From Budorcas taxicolor (lineage: Eukaryota > Chordata > Mammalia > Artiodactyla > Bovidae), in contig NC_068915.1 of the NCBI RefSeq assembly GCF_023091745.1, positions 48,914,001 to 48,978,000 of the forward strand: a DNA stretch of 64,000 bases, written 5' to 3'. Of this stretch, positions 33,289 to 46,141 are shown one piece after another. The notes beneath the pieces are model-generated. The model saw nothing but the letters and a program-made list of their open reading frames with translations, did no database searches and was not told the origin of the DNA. Positions within the stretch are counted from its first letter, which is position 1. Each line of letters opens with the position of its first letter. The position numbers were made by a program, and so were the translations under genes.

Positions 33289-34812
33289 GAAAACCACTAG
33301 GCCATTCAGGTGTGACCTAAATCAAATTACTTATGATTATACAGTGGAGGTGAGAAATAGATTTAAGGGACTAGATCTGATAGATAGACTGTCTGATGAA
33401 CTATGCACTGAGGTTGGTGACATTGTACAGGAGACAGGGATCAAGACCATCCCCATGGAAAAGAAATGCAAAAAAGCAAAATGGCTGTCTGGGGAGGCCT
33501 TACAAATAGCTGTGAAAACAAGAGAAGCAAAAAGCAAAGGAAAACAGGCAAGATATAAGCATCTGAATGCAGAGTTCCAAAGAATAGCAAGGAGAGCCTT
33601 CCTCAGTGATCAATGCAAAGAAACAGAGGAAAAGAACAGAATAGGAAAGACTAGAGATCTCTTCAAGAAATTTGGAGATACCAAGGGAACATTTTATGCA
33701 AAGATGGGATTGATAAAGGACAGAAATGCTACGGACCTAACAGAAGCAGAAGATATTAAGAAGAGGTGGGAAGAATACACAGAAGAATTGTACAAAAAAG
33801 ATCTTCACGACCAAGATAATCATGATGGTGTGATCACTCACCTAGAGCCAGACATCCTGGAATGTGAGGTCAAGTGGGCCTTAGGAGGCATCACTATGAA
33901 CAAAGCTAATGGAGGTGATGGAATGCTGCACTCAATATGCCAGCAAATTTGGAAAACTCAGCAGTGGCCGCAGGACTGGAAGAGGTGTTTTCATTCCTAT
34001 CCCAAAGGGAGGCAATGCCAAAGAATGCTCAAACTACCACACAATTCCACTCATCTCACACACTAATGTTCAAAATTCTGCAAGCCAGGCTTCAGCAATA
34101 CGTGAACCATGAACTTCCAGATGTTCAAGTGATTTTGAAAAGACAGAGGAACCAGAGATCAAATTGTCAACATCTGTTGGATCATCAGAAAAGCAAGAGA
34201 GTTCCAGAGAAACATCTATTCCTGCTTTATTGACTATGCCAAAGCTTTTGACTGTGTGGATCACAATAAACTGTGGAAAATTCTGAAAGAGATGGGAATA
34301 CCAGACCACCTGACCTGCCTCTTGAGAAATCTATATGCAGATCAGGAAGCAAGAGTAAGAACTGGACGTGGAACAACAGACTGGTTCCAAATAGGAAAAG
34401 GAGTTCATCAAGGCTGTATATTGTCACCCTGCTTATTTAATTTATATGCAGAGTACATCATGAGAATCGCTGGACTGGAAGAAACACAAGCTGGAATCAA
34501 GATTGCCAGGAGAAATATCAGTAACCTCAGATATGCAGATGACACCACACTTATGGCAGAAAGTGAAGAGGAACTAAAAAGCCTCTTGATGAAATTGAAA
34601 GAGGAGAGTGAAAAAGTTGGCTTAAAGCTCAACATTCAGAAAACGAAGATCATGGCATCTGGTCCCATCACTTCATTGAAAATAGATGGGGAAACAGTGG
34701 AAACAGTGTCAGACTTTATTTTTTTGGGCTACAAAATCACTGCAGATGGTGACTGCAGTCGTGAAATTAAAAGATGCTTAATCCTTGGAAGGAAAGTTAT
34801 GACTAACCTAGT
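33289..34812 (+). pseudogene. BovB ORF2 remnant, linker to RT domain
   Basis: The first frame (open to 34066) covers the region before the RT, with landmarks VEVRNRFKGLDLIDR and HLEPDILECEVKWAL, and passes out of frame near 34000 within FIPIPKGG. The second frame (34256 onward) resumes at DHNKLWKILKEMGIPDHL and contains QGCILSPCLFN and YADD at 34532-34543. It is then cut by the L1 after VMTNLVSIF. Frameshifts and the internal deletion make it non-functional. Confidence 0.85.
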
Positions 34813-34822
34813 TAGCATATTT

Positions 34823-35153
34823 ATTGTTTTTTTTAGATTTTATTTTATTTATTTATTTTTTTTACTTTACAATATTGTATTGGTTTTGCCATACATCAAC
34901 ATGAATTCACCACGGGTGTACATGTGTTCCCAATCCTGAACCCCTCGCCCACCTCCCTCCCCAACCATCTCTCTGGGTCATCCCAGTGCACCAGCCCCAA
35001 GCATCTTGTATCCTGCATCGAACCCAGACTGGCAATTCATTTCTTATATAATATTATACATGCTTCAATGCCATTCTCCCAAATCATCCCACCCTCTCCC
35101 TCTCCCACAGAGTCCAAAAGACTGTTCCATACATCTGCGTCTCTTTTGCTGTC
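34823..35153 (-). mobile_element. L1 LINE 3' end nested in BovB copy 10
   Basis: The antisense poly(A) (T-rich 34823-34862) is followed by antisense L1 3' UTR ending at actgttccatacatctgcgt and cttttgctgtc. The repeat tagcatattt lies on both sides at 34813-34822 and 35154-35163. Before and after it the BovB sequence is continuous, so the L1 is the younger insertion. Confidence 0.95.
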
Positions 35154-35668
35154 TAGCATATTTAAAAGCAGAGACATTACTTTGCCAACAAAGGTCCATC
35201 TAGTCAAGGCTATGGTTTTTCCAGTGGTCATGTATGGATGTGAGAGTTGGACTGTGAAGAAAACTGAGTGCAGAAGAATTGATGCTTTTGAACTGTGGTG
35301 TTGGAGAAGTCTCTTGAGAGTACCTTGGATGGCAAGGAGATCCAACTAGTCCATTTTAAAGGAGATCAGCTCTGGGTGTTATTTGGAAGGAATGATGCTA
35401 AAGCTGAAACTCCAGTGCTTTGGCTGCCTCATGTGAAAAGTTGACTCATTGGAAAAGACTCTGATGCTGGGAGGGATTGGGGGCAGGAGGAGAAGGGGAT
35501 GACAGAGGATGAGATTGCTGGATGGCATCATCGACTCGATAGACATAAGTTTGGGTGAAGTCCGGGTTGCTGATGGACGGGGAGTCCTGGCATGCTCCAA
35601 ATCACGGTGTTGAAAAGAGTTGGACACGACTGAGTGACTGAACTGAGATGAGCTGAACAAAGATTCAG

Positions 35669-36402
35669 TTTTTTAAATTTACCATTTCTCCTCAACCTCT
35701 CATCAGGAAAATATTAGAATGGAATTTCCTCATACCTTACATGTAGTATTCTGTTAGAAATGACATCTTAATATCTAATATATTTGTGTTTAAATTACAT
35801 ATGCTAAGAGATACCTCATCCTAAAAGAAACATATATTTATGAAAATAAATTTAGAAAAAAAAAAAAAACTAAGTAGAACTCTTTCATGCACTCTTTAGG
35901 GTAAAAATATGATAGGAATAACTTACTGAAAAATATTTCTCAAACTCAAAACACTCTATATCTTTTTTCTTTAAGAGAGTTAATATGTTTTATCTTTATC
36001 CATGTGAGTAAAATGCATTTCTTTGCTTTACTCCATCTGAAGGCAAGACAGTGGATTGTGGGCAATTGACTGAGAAAACTCAGATTGGTGTCCATATTAT
36101 AACACTTATTAAGAATATTGAGTAATTTACATAATTGCTATAAACCTCAGTTACCTCCTAGGTTTGTTTAGGATTTAAAATGTGGTACAAAGTTGTGTCC
36201 AGTGCATGGTAGCTTCTCAGGATTTAGAATGTAAAAGGGTATAAATTTATTTTTATGCTATTTATATCTTCTCAACACTTTCTGTTCACTTGGTACGTGG
36301 CTGAGAGAGCCGAATTGGATTTTCCTGCAATGTTGTTCTATACTTCCTCATATTCCTAAAAGGTTTAACTTAAAAAAATATTATGTTGCATATTTGCTTC
36401 AT
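35669..36402. other. Unassigned AT-rich sequence with possible MIR
   Basis: A MIR-like pattern runs at about 36050-36225 in sense orientation (tattgagtaatttacataat, aacctcagttacctcctagg). An A14 run is near 35858-35871. Nothing else is recognised. Confidence 0.45.
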
Positions 36403-36565
36403 GCTCATTCACATCAGTCGTGTCCAATTCTTTATGACAGCCCACAAGGCTCCTCTGTCCATGGAATTTTCCAGGCAGGAATACTGGAGTGGGTTACCAT
36501 TTCCTTTCCAACCAATGTTTCTTGCATCTCCTGCACTGGCAGACAGATTTTTTAACCTGGGAAGA
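36403..36565 (-). mobile_element. Bov-tA SINE, decayed
   Basis: In reverse: cattcacatcagtcgtgtcc, Bov-A unit with deletions, short remnant of the tRNA-like head (catctcctgcactggcagac). Confidence 0.82.
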
Positions 36566-36724
36566 CAAAATATAAAGTCTTTTTCTTACCTTTTTTTTTA
36601 CCCTTCCCTTCTTTTTTTCATTTTTCTTTCCTTTTTTCTTCTTTCTATGTTTGTGTGTATATCTCTATAGAGGTATTTTTGTAGGCATTTTTCTGTTCTC
36701 TTTAACTGAATTTTTTTCTGGGTT

Positions 36725-37447
36725 CAGTTCAGTTCAGTCACTCAGTCGTGTCCAACTCTTTGCAACCCCATGAATCGCAGGTCACCAGGCCTCCCTGTCC
36801 ATCACCAACTCCTGGAGTTCACTCAGACTCACATCCATCGAGTCTGTGATGCCATCCAGCCATCTCATCCTCTGTCATCCCCTTCTCCTCCTGCCCCCAA
36901 TACCTCCCAGCATCAGAGTCTTTTCCAATGAGTCAGCTATTCACATCAGATGACCAAAAAACTGGAGTTTCAGCTTTAGCATCATTCCTTCCAAGGAAAT
37001 CCCAGGGCTTGATCTCCTTCAGAATGGACTGGTTGGATCTCCTTACAGTCCAAGGGACTCTCAAGAGTCTTCTCCAACACCACAGTTCAAAAGCATCAAT
37101 TCTTCGGTGCTCAGCCTTCTTCATAGTCCAACTTTCACATCCATACATGACCACAGGAAAAACCATAGCCTTTACTAGACAGAACTTAGTCGGCAAAGTA
37201 ATGTCTCTGCTTTTGAATATGCTATCCAGGTTGGTCATAACTTTTCTTTCAAGGAGTAAGCGTCTTTTAATTTCATGGCTGCAATCACCATCTGCAGTGA
37301 TTTTGGAGCCCAGAAAAATAAAGTCTGACACTGTTTCCATAACTATTTCCCATGAAGTGATGGGACTGGATGCCATGATTTTCATTTTCTGAATGTTGAG
37401 CATTAAACCAACTTTTTCACTCTCCTCTTTCACTTTCATCAAGAGGC
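36725..37447 (-). mobile_element. BovB LINE, 3' part (copy 11) with 13-base target-site duplication
   Basis: From the ttcag tail to a truncation just after the LLMKVKEESEK region. It is flanked by the exact repeat ttttttctgggtt at 36712-36724 and 37448-37460. The ORF2 tail is open over about 190 codons (37514-36933) because the frame runs on into the flank. It carries the younger 3' variant. Confidence 0.95.
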
Positions 37448-37460
37448 TTTTTTCTGGGTT

Positions 37461-38329
37461 AGTTGCTATTAAACACACATCTATTTTAGTAACAATAAGC
37501 ATAACCCTAAACACAAAAACAAAGTCCTTAGGAAAAAATTAGTAGATTTGACTATGAGCATTTGAAAATTTAAAATAAAAATAAATCAGAAAACATATTC
37601 TATATGTATGATATATTTATAAGAAAATGATTAATCACACCAGCAGAAGAAGAGATTAAAATATAAATCAAAACAATTTATAAAAATTGGAAAGTGTCTA
37701 ATTCAGATGTATGGCTATATGCTGACACTCAATTGTATGAACACATATACAATTTGTATAAAAGTGACAATGAATTGTGCTTTTTAAAAAATCTTGTCCA
37801 ATATTCAAAGGTACCATGTACACATTTTTATTGGAATGATCACAGTTAATTTATCAATACTCATCAGTGTTTAAAATTATTTATACCATTTACTGAATCT
37901 TTTAACATTTAGAATTTTAGTCATCAAAAACATTTGGCCTGTTTCTGACAGGATATTGAGAGACTGTCTCTCTGAAATTCAAAGCATGATCATTCATTCT
38001 CAAAAAGCCAGTTGCTCTCAGTAACTTTCTAAAAAGTGAGAAGTCCTTTGGAAATATTCTGGGTTCTTCATAATGTACTATCAGTATCAGACACTATCAT
38101 TCCACATGCATTATGCATTTCTGACATAACATCTCACTTAGATTTTAAAATAAGCTGTATTTTAATCTTTCCTACCATGCTGCCATTTATTCCATATTTA
38201 CTCTATTTTTCTCTTTGCCTAGAATCTCCTTTTCTGTATCCATTCTTTTCTCTCCCCTCTGATTTTTTTTTTTTTTTTTTTTTGGTCAGTTGAAACAAGC
38301 TTCCTACATTTTGTATCATCTCAGTTATT
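37461..38329. other. Unassigned AT-rich sequence with T21 run
   Basis: No gene or element is recognised. A run of 21 T is at 38263-38283 and could be the antisense tail of an unrecognised retrocopy. Confidence 0.45.
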
Positions 38330-38665
38330 GACCATTCCATCCTTTTATTATCTCAGATCAAAAACTCTTGAAATTATTCTTCACTCATTCTCTGTCAATA
38401 AGTAAATCCAATCTATCAGCAAATTCTGTCACCCTGACTTCAAAGTGGATTCTGAATCTGACCACAGCTCACAGCCACCACTTCTGATAATGCTGGTTTA
38501 AGCTACCATCATCTCTTAACTATACTTTTAAATATACCTCTTAATGTGTCTTTTCTTTTTACTGTTTAATTTAGCCCTTGGTGATAGTAAGAATAAGACT
38601 GATAAAACATAGATTAGAACACACTATTCTTTTAAAGCCTTCAATACATTCCTACTTCACCCAAC
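38330..38665 (+). mobile_element. L2 LINE relic
   Basis: Ordered matches to an L2 coding region: tctcagatcaaaaactcttg, aatccaatctatcagcaaat, aagctaccatcatctcttaa and attcttttaaagccttcaat. Highly diverged, with no open frame. Confidence 0.65.
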
Positions 38666-38703
38666 AACAACGACAACAAAGACCAATCTTTGAATAAGGC
38701 TTG

Positions 38704-38907
38704 AAAATGAAAGTGTTAGTCATTCAGTCATGTCCTACTCTTTGCGACTCCATGGACTGTAGTAGCCCATCAGGCTTCTCTGTCCATGGAATGCTCTAGG
38801 CAAGAATATTGGAGCGGGTAACTGCACCCTTTTCCAGGGCAACTTTCCTGCCCAGGAATAGAAGCAGGTTCTCTTTCACTGCAAGTGAATTCTTTACTGT
38901 CTCATCC
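38704..38907 (-). mobile_element. Bov-tA SINE
   Basis: In reverse, with the gaaagtgttagtcattcagt extension, Bov-A unit, and a decayed head near 38860-38907. Confidence 0.87.
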
Positions 38908-39080
38908 CCAATATGAACTGATGCTATTCCCCCTTTGACCTTCCCATCTACCCCTCTTCTTCCTTACTCTCTTACATTTAGTAACACTGCATTTCTTGGA
39001 TATTTGTATTCAGGCTGGTATAGTCACACTTTAGGGAATTTGAGGCCTATGCTGCTGCTTTTTCTAATTCTAGTATTCAA

Positions 39081-41618
39081 TCAGTTCAGTCACTCAGTTG
39101 TGTCCAACTCTTTGTGACCCCATAAACCACAGCATGCCAGGCCTCTTTGTCCATAACCTACTCTTGGAGTCCACTCAAACCCATGTCCATTGAGTCAGTG
39201 ATGCTATCCAACCATCTCATCCTCTGTCATCCCCTTCTCCTCCTGCCCTCAATCTTTCGCAGCATCAGGGTCTTTTACAATGAGTCAGCTCATTGCATCA
39301 GCTGGCCAAAGTATTGGAGTTTCAGCTTCAACATCAGTCCATCCAATGAACACCCAGGACTGATCGCCTTTAGGAAGGACTTTTTGGATCTCCTTGCAGT
39401 CGAAGGGACTCTCAAGAGTCTTCTCCAACACCACAGTTCAAAACCAACAATTCTTCGGGGCTCAGCTTTCTTTATAGTCCAACTCTCACATCCATACATG
39501 ACCACTGGAAAAACCATAGCCTTGACTAAATGGACCTTTGTTGACAAAGTAATGTCTCTCTTTTTTAACATGCTGTCTAGGTTGGTCATAACTTTCCTTC
39601 CAACTAGTTAGTGTCTTTTAATTTCATGGCTGCAATCAACATCTGCAGTGATTTTGGAGCCCAACAAATAAAGTCAGCCACTGTTTCCACTGTTTCCCCA
39701 TCTATTTGCCATGAAGTGATGGGACCAGATTCCATGATCTTAGTTTTCTGAATTTTGAGCTTTAAGCCAATTTTTTCACTCTCCACTTTCACTTTCATCA
39801 AGAGGCTCTTTAGTTCTTCTTCACTTTCTGCCATAAGGGTGGTGTCATTGCATATCTATGGTTACTGATATTTCTCCTGGTAATTTTGATTCCAACTTGT
39901 TCTTCCTCCAGCCCAGTATTTCTCATGATGTACTCTGCATAGAAGTTAAATAAGCAGGGTGACAATACACAGCCTTGATGTACTCCTTTTCTTATTTGGA
40001 ACAAGTCTGTTGATCCAAGTCCAGTTCTATCTGTTGCTTCCTGACCTGCATACAGATTTCTCAGGAGGCAAGACAGGTGGTCTGGTATTCCCATCTGTTT
40101 CAGAATTTTCCACGGTTTACTGTGATCCACACAATCAAAGGCTTTGGCATAGTCAATAAAGCAGAAATAGATGTTTCTCTGGAACTCTTTTGCTTTTCTG
40201 ATGATCCAGCAGATGTTGGCAATTTGATCTCCAGTTTCTCTGCCTTTTCTAAAACCAGCTTGAACATCTGCAAGTTCATGATTCACTTATTGCTGAACTT
40301 GGCTTGGAGAATTTTAAGCATTTTATTTTATTTTATTATTATTTTATTAGCATGTGAAATGAGTGCAATTGTGGTAGTTTGAGCATTCTTTGGCATTGCC
40401 TTTCTTGGGATTGAAATGAAAACTGACCTTTTCCAGTCCTGTGGCCACTGCTGAGTTTTCCACATTTACTGGCATATTGAGTGCAGCACTTTCACAGCAT
40501 CATCTTTCAGGATTTGAAATAGCTCAATGGAAATTCCATCACCTCCACTAACTTTGTTTCTATTGATGCTTCCTAAGGCCCTCTTGACTTCACATTCCAA
40601 GATTTCTGGCTCTAGATGGGTGATCATACCTTTTTGATTATGTGGGTCGTGAAGATCTTTTTTGTACAGTTCTTCTGTGTATTCTTGCCACCTCTTCTTA
40701 ATATCTTCTGCTTCTGTTAGGTCCTTACCATTTCTGTCCTTTATTGAGCCCATCTTTGCATGACATGTTCCCTTGGTATCTCTAATTTTCTTGAAGAAAT
40801 CTCTAGTCTTTCCCAATCTGTTGTTTTCCTCTATTTCTTTGCATTGATCACTGAGGAAAGCTTTCTTATCTCTCTTTCCTATTCTTTAGAACTCTTCATT
40901 CAGATGGAAATATCTTTCCTTTTCTCCTTTGGTTTTTGCTTCCCTTCCTTTCAGAGCTATTTGTAAGGCTCCCCAGACAGCCATTTTGCTGTTTTGCATT
41001 TTGTTTTTCTTGGGAATGGTCTTGATTCCTGTCTTCTGTACAATGTCATAAACCTCAATCCATAGTTCATCAGACAGTCTATCTATCAGATCTAGTCCCT
41101 TAAATCTATTTCTTACCTCCACTGTATAGTCATAAGGGATTTGATTTAGGTCATACCTGAATGTTCTAGTGGTTTACTGCACTTTCCTGAATTTAAGTCT
41201 GAATTTTGCAATAAGAAGATGGGTGAGATGGGATGAGCCACAGTCATCTCCCAGTCTTCTTTTTTCTGACTGTATAGAGCTTCTCCATCTTTGACTGCAA
41301 AATATATAATCAGTCTGATTTCGGTGTCGACCATCTGGTGAAGTTCATGGGTAGAGTCTTCTCTTCTGTTGTTGAAAGAGGGTATTTGCTATGACTAGTG
41401 CATTCTCTTGGCAGAACTCTGTTAGCCTTTGCCCTGCTTCATTCTGTACTCCAAGGCCAACTTTGCCTGTTACTCCATGTGTTTCTTGACTTATTACTTT
41501 TGCATTCCAGTCCCCTATAATGAAAAGGATATCTTTTGGGTGTGAGTTCTAAAAGGTCTTGTAGGTCTTCATAGAACCGTTCAACTTAAGCTTCTTCAGT
41601 ATTACTGGTTGGGACATC
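39081..41618 (-). mobile_element. BovB LINE, longest copy in the window (copy 12)
   Basis: About 2.5 kb in reverse orientation, from the ttcag tail to inside the endonuclease domain. It carries the older 3' variant. An expanded attttattttatt stretch at 40322-40351 replaces a shorter sequence of other copies. Its 5' edge abuts the 3' tail of copy 13. No target-site duplication is obvious. Confidence 0.94.
39290..41600 (-). pseudogene. BovB ORF2 remnant: endonuclease end, linker, RT
   Basis: On the minus strand a frame reads IIGDWNAKV at 41521-41495 or so, the catalytic-core motif of an APE-type endonuclease. Next come YTWTSPDG-like sequence with its Trp codon changed to a stop, and NQTDYIFCSQRW. 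The linker (VEVRNRFKGLDLIDRLSDELW near 41122) and RT motifs follow: FCFIDYAKAFDCVDHS and QGCVLSPCLFN within 40286-39810, then a damaged YADD near 39850 where two bases are missing. Multiple stops and frameshifts disable it. It is the only copy here that shows endonuclease sequence. Confidence 0.85.
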
Positions 41619-42470
41619 AGTTCAATTCAGTGGCTCAGTCGTGTCCGACTCTGCAACTCCATGAATCGCAGCACGCCAGGCCTCCCTGTCCATCACCAAC
41701 TCCCGGAGTTCACTCAGACTCACGTCCATCGATTCAGTGATGCCATCCAGCCATTTCATCCTCTGTCGTCCCCTTATCCTCCTGCCCTCAATCCCTCCCA
41801 GCATCAGAGTCTTTTCCAATGAGTCACCTCTTCGCATGAGGTGGCCGAAGTACTGGAGTTTCAGCTTTAGCATCATTCCTTCCAAAGAAATCCCAGGGCT
41901 GATCTCCTTCAGAATGGACTGGTTGGATCTCCCTGCAGTCCAAGGGACTCTCAAGAGTCTTCTCCAACACCACAGTTCAAAAGCATCAATTCTTCGGTGC
42001 TCAGCCTTCTTCACAGTCCAACTCTCACAACCATACATGACCACTGGAAAAACCATAGCCTTGACTAGATGGACCTTAGTCAGCAAAGTAATGTCTCTGC
42101 TTGTGAATATGCTATCTAGGTTGGTCATAACTTTTCTTCCAAGGAGTAAGTGTCTTTTAATTTCATGGCTGTAATCACCATCTGCAGTGATTTTAGAGCC
42201 CCCCAAATTAAAGTCTGACACTGTTTCCACTGTTTCTTCATCTATTTCCCATGAAGTGATGGGACCGGATGCCATGATATTCATTTTCTGAATGTTGAGC
42301 TTTAAGCCAACTTTTTCACTCTCCTCTTTCACTTTCATCAAGAGGCTTTTTAGTTCCTCTTCACCTTCTGCCATAAGAATGGTGTCATCTGCATATCTGA
42401 GGTTATTGATATTTCTCCCGGCAGTCTTGATTCCAGCTTGTATTTCTTTCAGTCCTGTGTTTCTTCACTA
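41619..42470 (-). mobile_element. BovB LINE, 3' part (copy 13)
   Basis: From a degenerate ttcaattcag tail to a truncation in the RT region. The ORF2 tail is open over 250 codons (42374-41622), from LMKVKEESEKVG to the protein end at AIHGVAESDTTE. It carries the younger 3' variant. It stands tail to head with copy 12, with no bases between. Confidence 0.94.
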
Positions 42471-45400
42471 TGTCGGGGCATAGACATAGAAAAATGTTTT
42501 AGTATTACCGTCTGTCTATTTTTCATGTCTTCCCTCCTAATTGGCAGGGACTGAATCCTGTTTACCAAATATCCCTCGCAGAAGCAATGACTACTATATA
42601 CAATTTCTAACTTTTCAATAAAATATCAAATTCATTTTAAGTGAAATTGGATTCAAAGTAGCTAATGTGCAACCAAAGGTCCCACAGAGAATTAATAGTA
42701 GACAGACAAATGTGTCTTGATCACTTGATTGCAAGTAAAGCAGCTGACCTATTTTTTCACCCCTTGTAGGAAGTCATATATGGAAGCACTGACTCAGATT
42801 TACAAAGTGGTTCTCATTAGCTGATTATTCTTTTCTTTGTAGAGGGATACATGTCTCATTAAAAGAAAACTGACACTTCTGGGATTTCCCTATGGACAAG
42901 TGAAAAGTGCAAATCTTATTTAAGTGGAAACTTACTGTACTTCTCCCTGAGGTGCTATCCCCAGTATTTGTTATTATCTTTAATAGCCCAGTATGTGTAT
43001 GTGTGTGTGTATATGTATGTATATATATGTGTGTGTGTGTGTGTTACTATAGGTTTGCAAACAATTTGGTATGTATCCCAATGTATTTAAGAGAGAAACA
43101 TCTTTAAAATACTAGTTTTTTTCTTGAAGCAAAAGCTGTAGAATGAGCTACCTGTGTGGAATTTCAAAATCTATCATCATTCCTCCACCCCATATTTTTT
43201 CTAGCTCTCTCTCTTTGGATATTTCATTTATTTTTTGCTCTACTTTTAACCTTATGTTAATTTTTTTCTCTCCTTAGTTCATCAGAATCCTTTTGGTAAT
43301 ATCATCAAGATAGTTAAATATTATACAAAATTATTTCAGACTTTTTTTTGTTTATCAAGGAAAACACACTGAATAAAGGAGATGTTCATCATATCATCAT
43401 AATTATGGTAAAACATTGAGAAAAGTCTAAATGTCTGGGAGTTAACTAAGTATGTCACTGTTTGATTGAATGGACATAATAAGAAAAATAAGTTTATCTA
43501 GAATTATTCAAACATGATATATCAGATTCCTCTTGCTGTTACATAAAGATACCTTGAGAAAGTAGAATAACTTTTATCTTTAAATTTCAAAATTTTTCAT
43601 ACTGTGGAAAAGAACAATTTGCTTAAATTTCAACTTTAAATTCAAACTCAGTATTAAGTTTTTGCCTTTCCTCAAATTCAAGTCTGATCATGGATTCAAG
43701 ATCAGCCACCAAGAGAAGAGAAGGATGTCATCTGATGTCTGCCTAGTTCTGACATTGCTTTTTTTTTCAAAACCCTTCAATTCTGTTTCTTTTAGAGTGA
43801 AGATAGTTGGGGTTAGGAAAGCAAGAATGAGGGTGAAAATGTCAACCAGGTGTTTTATTTCATTTTGATATTTACTTAGTAGGGGTTAATAACTCCTCTG
43901 CCTATCACATGCAATCTGTCCAAGTGCTGGTCTGAATGTTGGCTGTCCAGTAGGGTTCATAAGTGAGCTCTTAAGAGAGCCTTCAGAAGATCTCTCTCTA
44001 CAGTGCACTAGTTCCTGCTTTAAACCACGACTTATTACATCTTATTCTTACACCTTTATAACAAAATACTTCAACTTTGCTTCTATTTGGCCAATTATCA
44101 GCTGAGATTGTGCCTTGATGGACTTGGGGGAGAGAGGAATCTTACCATTCTTCCACTCATTCCATTTCTCAATCTCCACAATACTGTAAGGAGCAGAGAG
44201 CAAGAATAAACGAAAAGGGGGGTAACCAACACCCTTTTCACAATCAGGACTTAACAATTAGGATAACTGTCCTGTGCCTTGCATACCATACAAAATATAC
44301 ACAAAATAATTAAAAATAATTAAAAAATGCAACCAACATATTAAAGAATATATACAGCCTGCTTATGCAAGATCTGGCTCAATATTGATTTGGCAAAACC
44401 TGTATCTCAAGGCATTTACATTTCTAACACTGCTGAGAACTCAAGGAAACACTTCTCCATCTCTCTTGCTGTATATCTTTCAAGGGAAAGGTGTCTACAT
44501 CCCAGTGCCTTGAAAGTTTTTATATTCTATTTCCAGTGTCAGAGTCATTCAATGAATAGTTTGAATTTCAGATATTTGCATAATGGAAATGCTTCGATAA
44601 GCAAAAAAGATTTTTTAACCTGTCACACCCTTTGTTTCAAATAGCATGAGTGCAATAGATTATTGCTTAATGAATCCTTCCCCAAGAGTGAAAAATTTCT
44701 GTTTCTTAGGTTCTCTTGGTATTCTTTTTGTGATTTCAGAATTAACAAGATAAATTCAAAGATAACAAATAAAGAGTAAGAAACATTTTAATATTAAAAA
44801 TACATATTGCCCTTTACATTTTTTATATTTATGTGTATGTCTAAAAATAAGCATTATTTATAAAATGTCAATTTATTAAATGTGGCAGTGCAGTGCTAGT
44901 CTGCTATATGTTTTAATTATTTGAAATATTTGAGAAGAAATTTTTTAAAATTTATAAGTAATGTTTTAAAATAAAACACTTTTATATTCATTACTGATAT
45001 TTAATTTTTTAACATTAATAGAAAATTGTGAACAAGTTAAAAGAAAAACAACCTTTTGAAACATATACATGTGATGTAATTACTTTTAGCCTAATTTTCA
45101 ATTATATACTTACTCACATTTTATACTCTTCATACAATCACATCTTATTTTTAAATTATTTTATAATTTTATTATTATTTTAAAATAAGTGGGAAAATTT
45201 TGATTATAATAACATATTTACTATTTTTTTCAAAAGAGGCAAATGACATAATGTGAAATAAATATAGAAATTATGAATTATGTGTGTAATTTATTATATT
45301 GCTCACTTAAACATAACTTGCCATCTATAGACTATTTAGACAGGCACAATAATGATTAAATTCAGTTTCTTTTATGAAATACATAGCCTCATCCATATTT

Positions 45401-45474
45401 TAAAATTTTATCATTATGAAGGTATACCTATCAGGTAGAAAAATAGAACAAATGTTATTTAACAATTTGTTATC
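42471..45474. other. Unassigned AT-rich sequence
   Basis: About 3 kb, the longest stretch without a recognised element. It contains a GT/TA microsatellite at 42991-43044. Open frames of 60-84 codons (43662-43868, 44048-44257, 44390-44644) show no domain or signal. No exon is supported. Confidence 0.5.
42991..43044. repeat. GT/TA microsatellite
   Basis: Mixed GT and TA dinucleotide blocks. Confidence 0.9.
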
Positions 45475-45537
45475 CTGGCTTGGCATGCTGCAGTCCATGG
45501 GATCATGAACAGTCAGACATGACTGAACAGCAACAAC
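45475..45537 (+). mobile_element. BovB or Bov SINE 3' fragment
   Basis: The block tggcttggcatgctgcagtc, catgggatcatgaacagtca, gacatgactgaacagcaac matches the last ~60 bases of BovB and Bov-A. Confidence 0.75.
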
Positions 45538-45949
45538 CCTGATTTATGACTTGATAACACTTATATGTTTTTTATTTGGCTGTATATTTTTTACCTTGCC
45601 CCCTACTTGAAGATTTGAGGGGCACTTGTAGGTGCACTATTTATTTAACTAAAAAAGCTTGCAATTCTCTCATTCAGTATTTTTTTTTTTCTCTGAATCT
45701 CTGGTTAATAATGATTCACTGTCAGAACCCTCTGTAAGGCAAGTGTCTAAATGCTGGAATATTTTTAGAAGTATTTGTAAGTTCTTCAAGGCTTCCCCAC
45801 TCTCAATGTCTTTGTTGAGGTCTGATTTATGCCTCCAATCAGTGTTACTGTCTCAGCTACAAGCATCATCTTTGCATATATATATGTATTAATCTCTTGG
45901 GCAAGTAGACAGTGGTCCTGAGACCGGTACTGGTAAAAGTTTCCAACTA
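45538..45949. other. Unassigned sequence
   Basis: No gene or repeat is recognised. Confidence 0.45.
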
Positions 45950-46141
45950 AGTAAAAAAATTGATGCTTTTGAATTGTGGTATTGGAAAAGACTCTTGAGA
46001 GTCCTTTGAACTACAAAGAAATCAAATAAGTTAGCCCTGAATATTCATTGGAAGGACTGATGCTGAGACTGAAGCTCCAATACTTTGGCCACTTGATTCA
46101 AAGAGCAGACTCATTAGAAAAAACCCTGATGCTGGAAAAGA

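Larger units (their letters stand above)
33289..35656 (+). mobile_element. BovB LINE (copy 10) with 12-base target-site duplication and nested L1
   Basis: A 5'-truncated BovB of about 2.0 kb, excluding a nested L1 at 34823-35153. It starts between the endonuclease and RT domains and ends in a degenerate ACTGA tail. The exact repeat acaaagattcag flanks it at 33277-33288 and 35657-35668. About 45 bases that other copies carry are missing near 33920. The flanks are intact, so this is a single complete insertion event. Confidence 0.96.

Noticed and set aside
38263..38283. T21 run as the tail of a processed pseudogene
   Set aside because: I could not recognise any coding or UTR sequence next to it, and the L2 relic that follows does not need it.
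42471..45474. The longest repeat-free interval as a possible gene
   Set aside because: Only short frames without domains, no convincing exon-intron pattern, and strong AT bias; nothing supports a gene.
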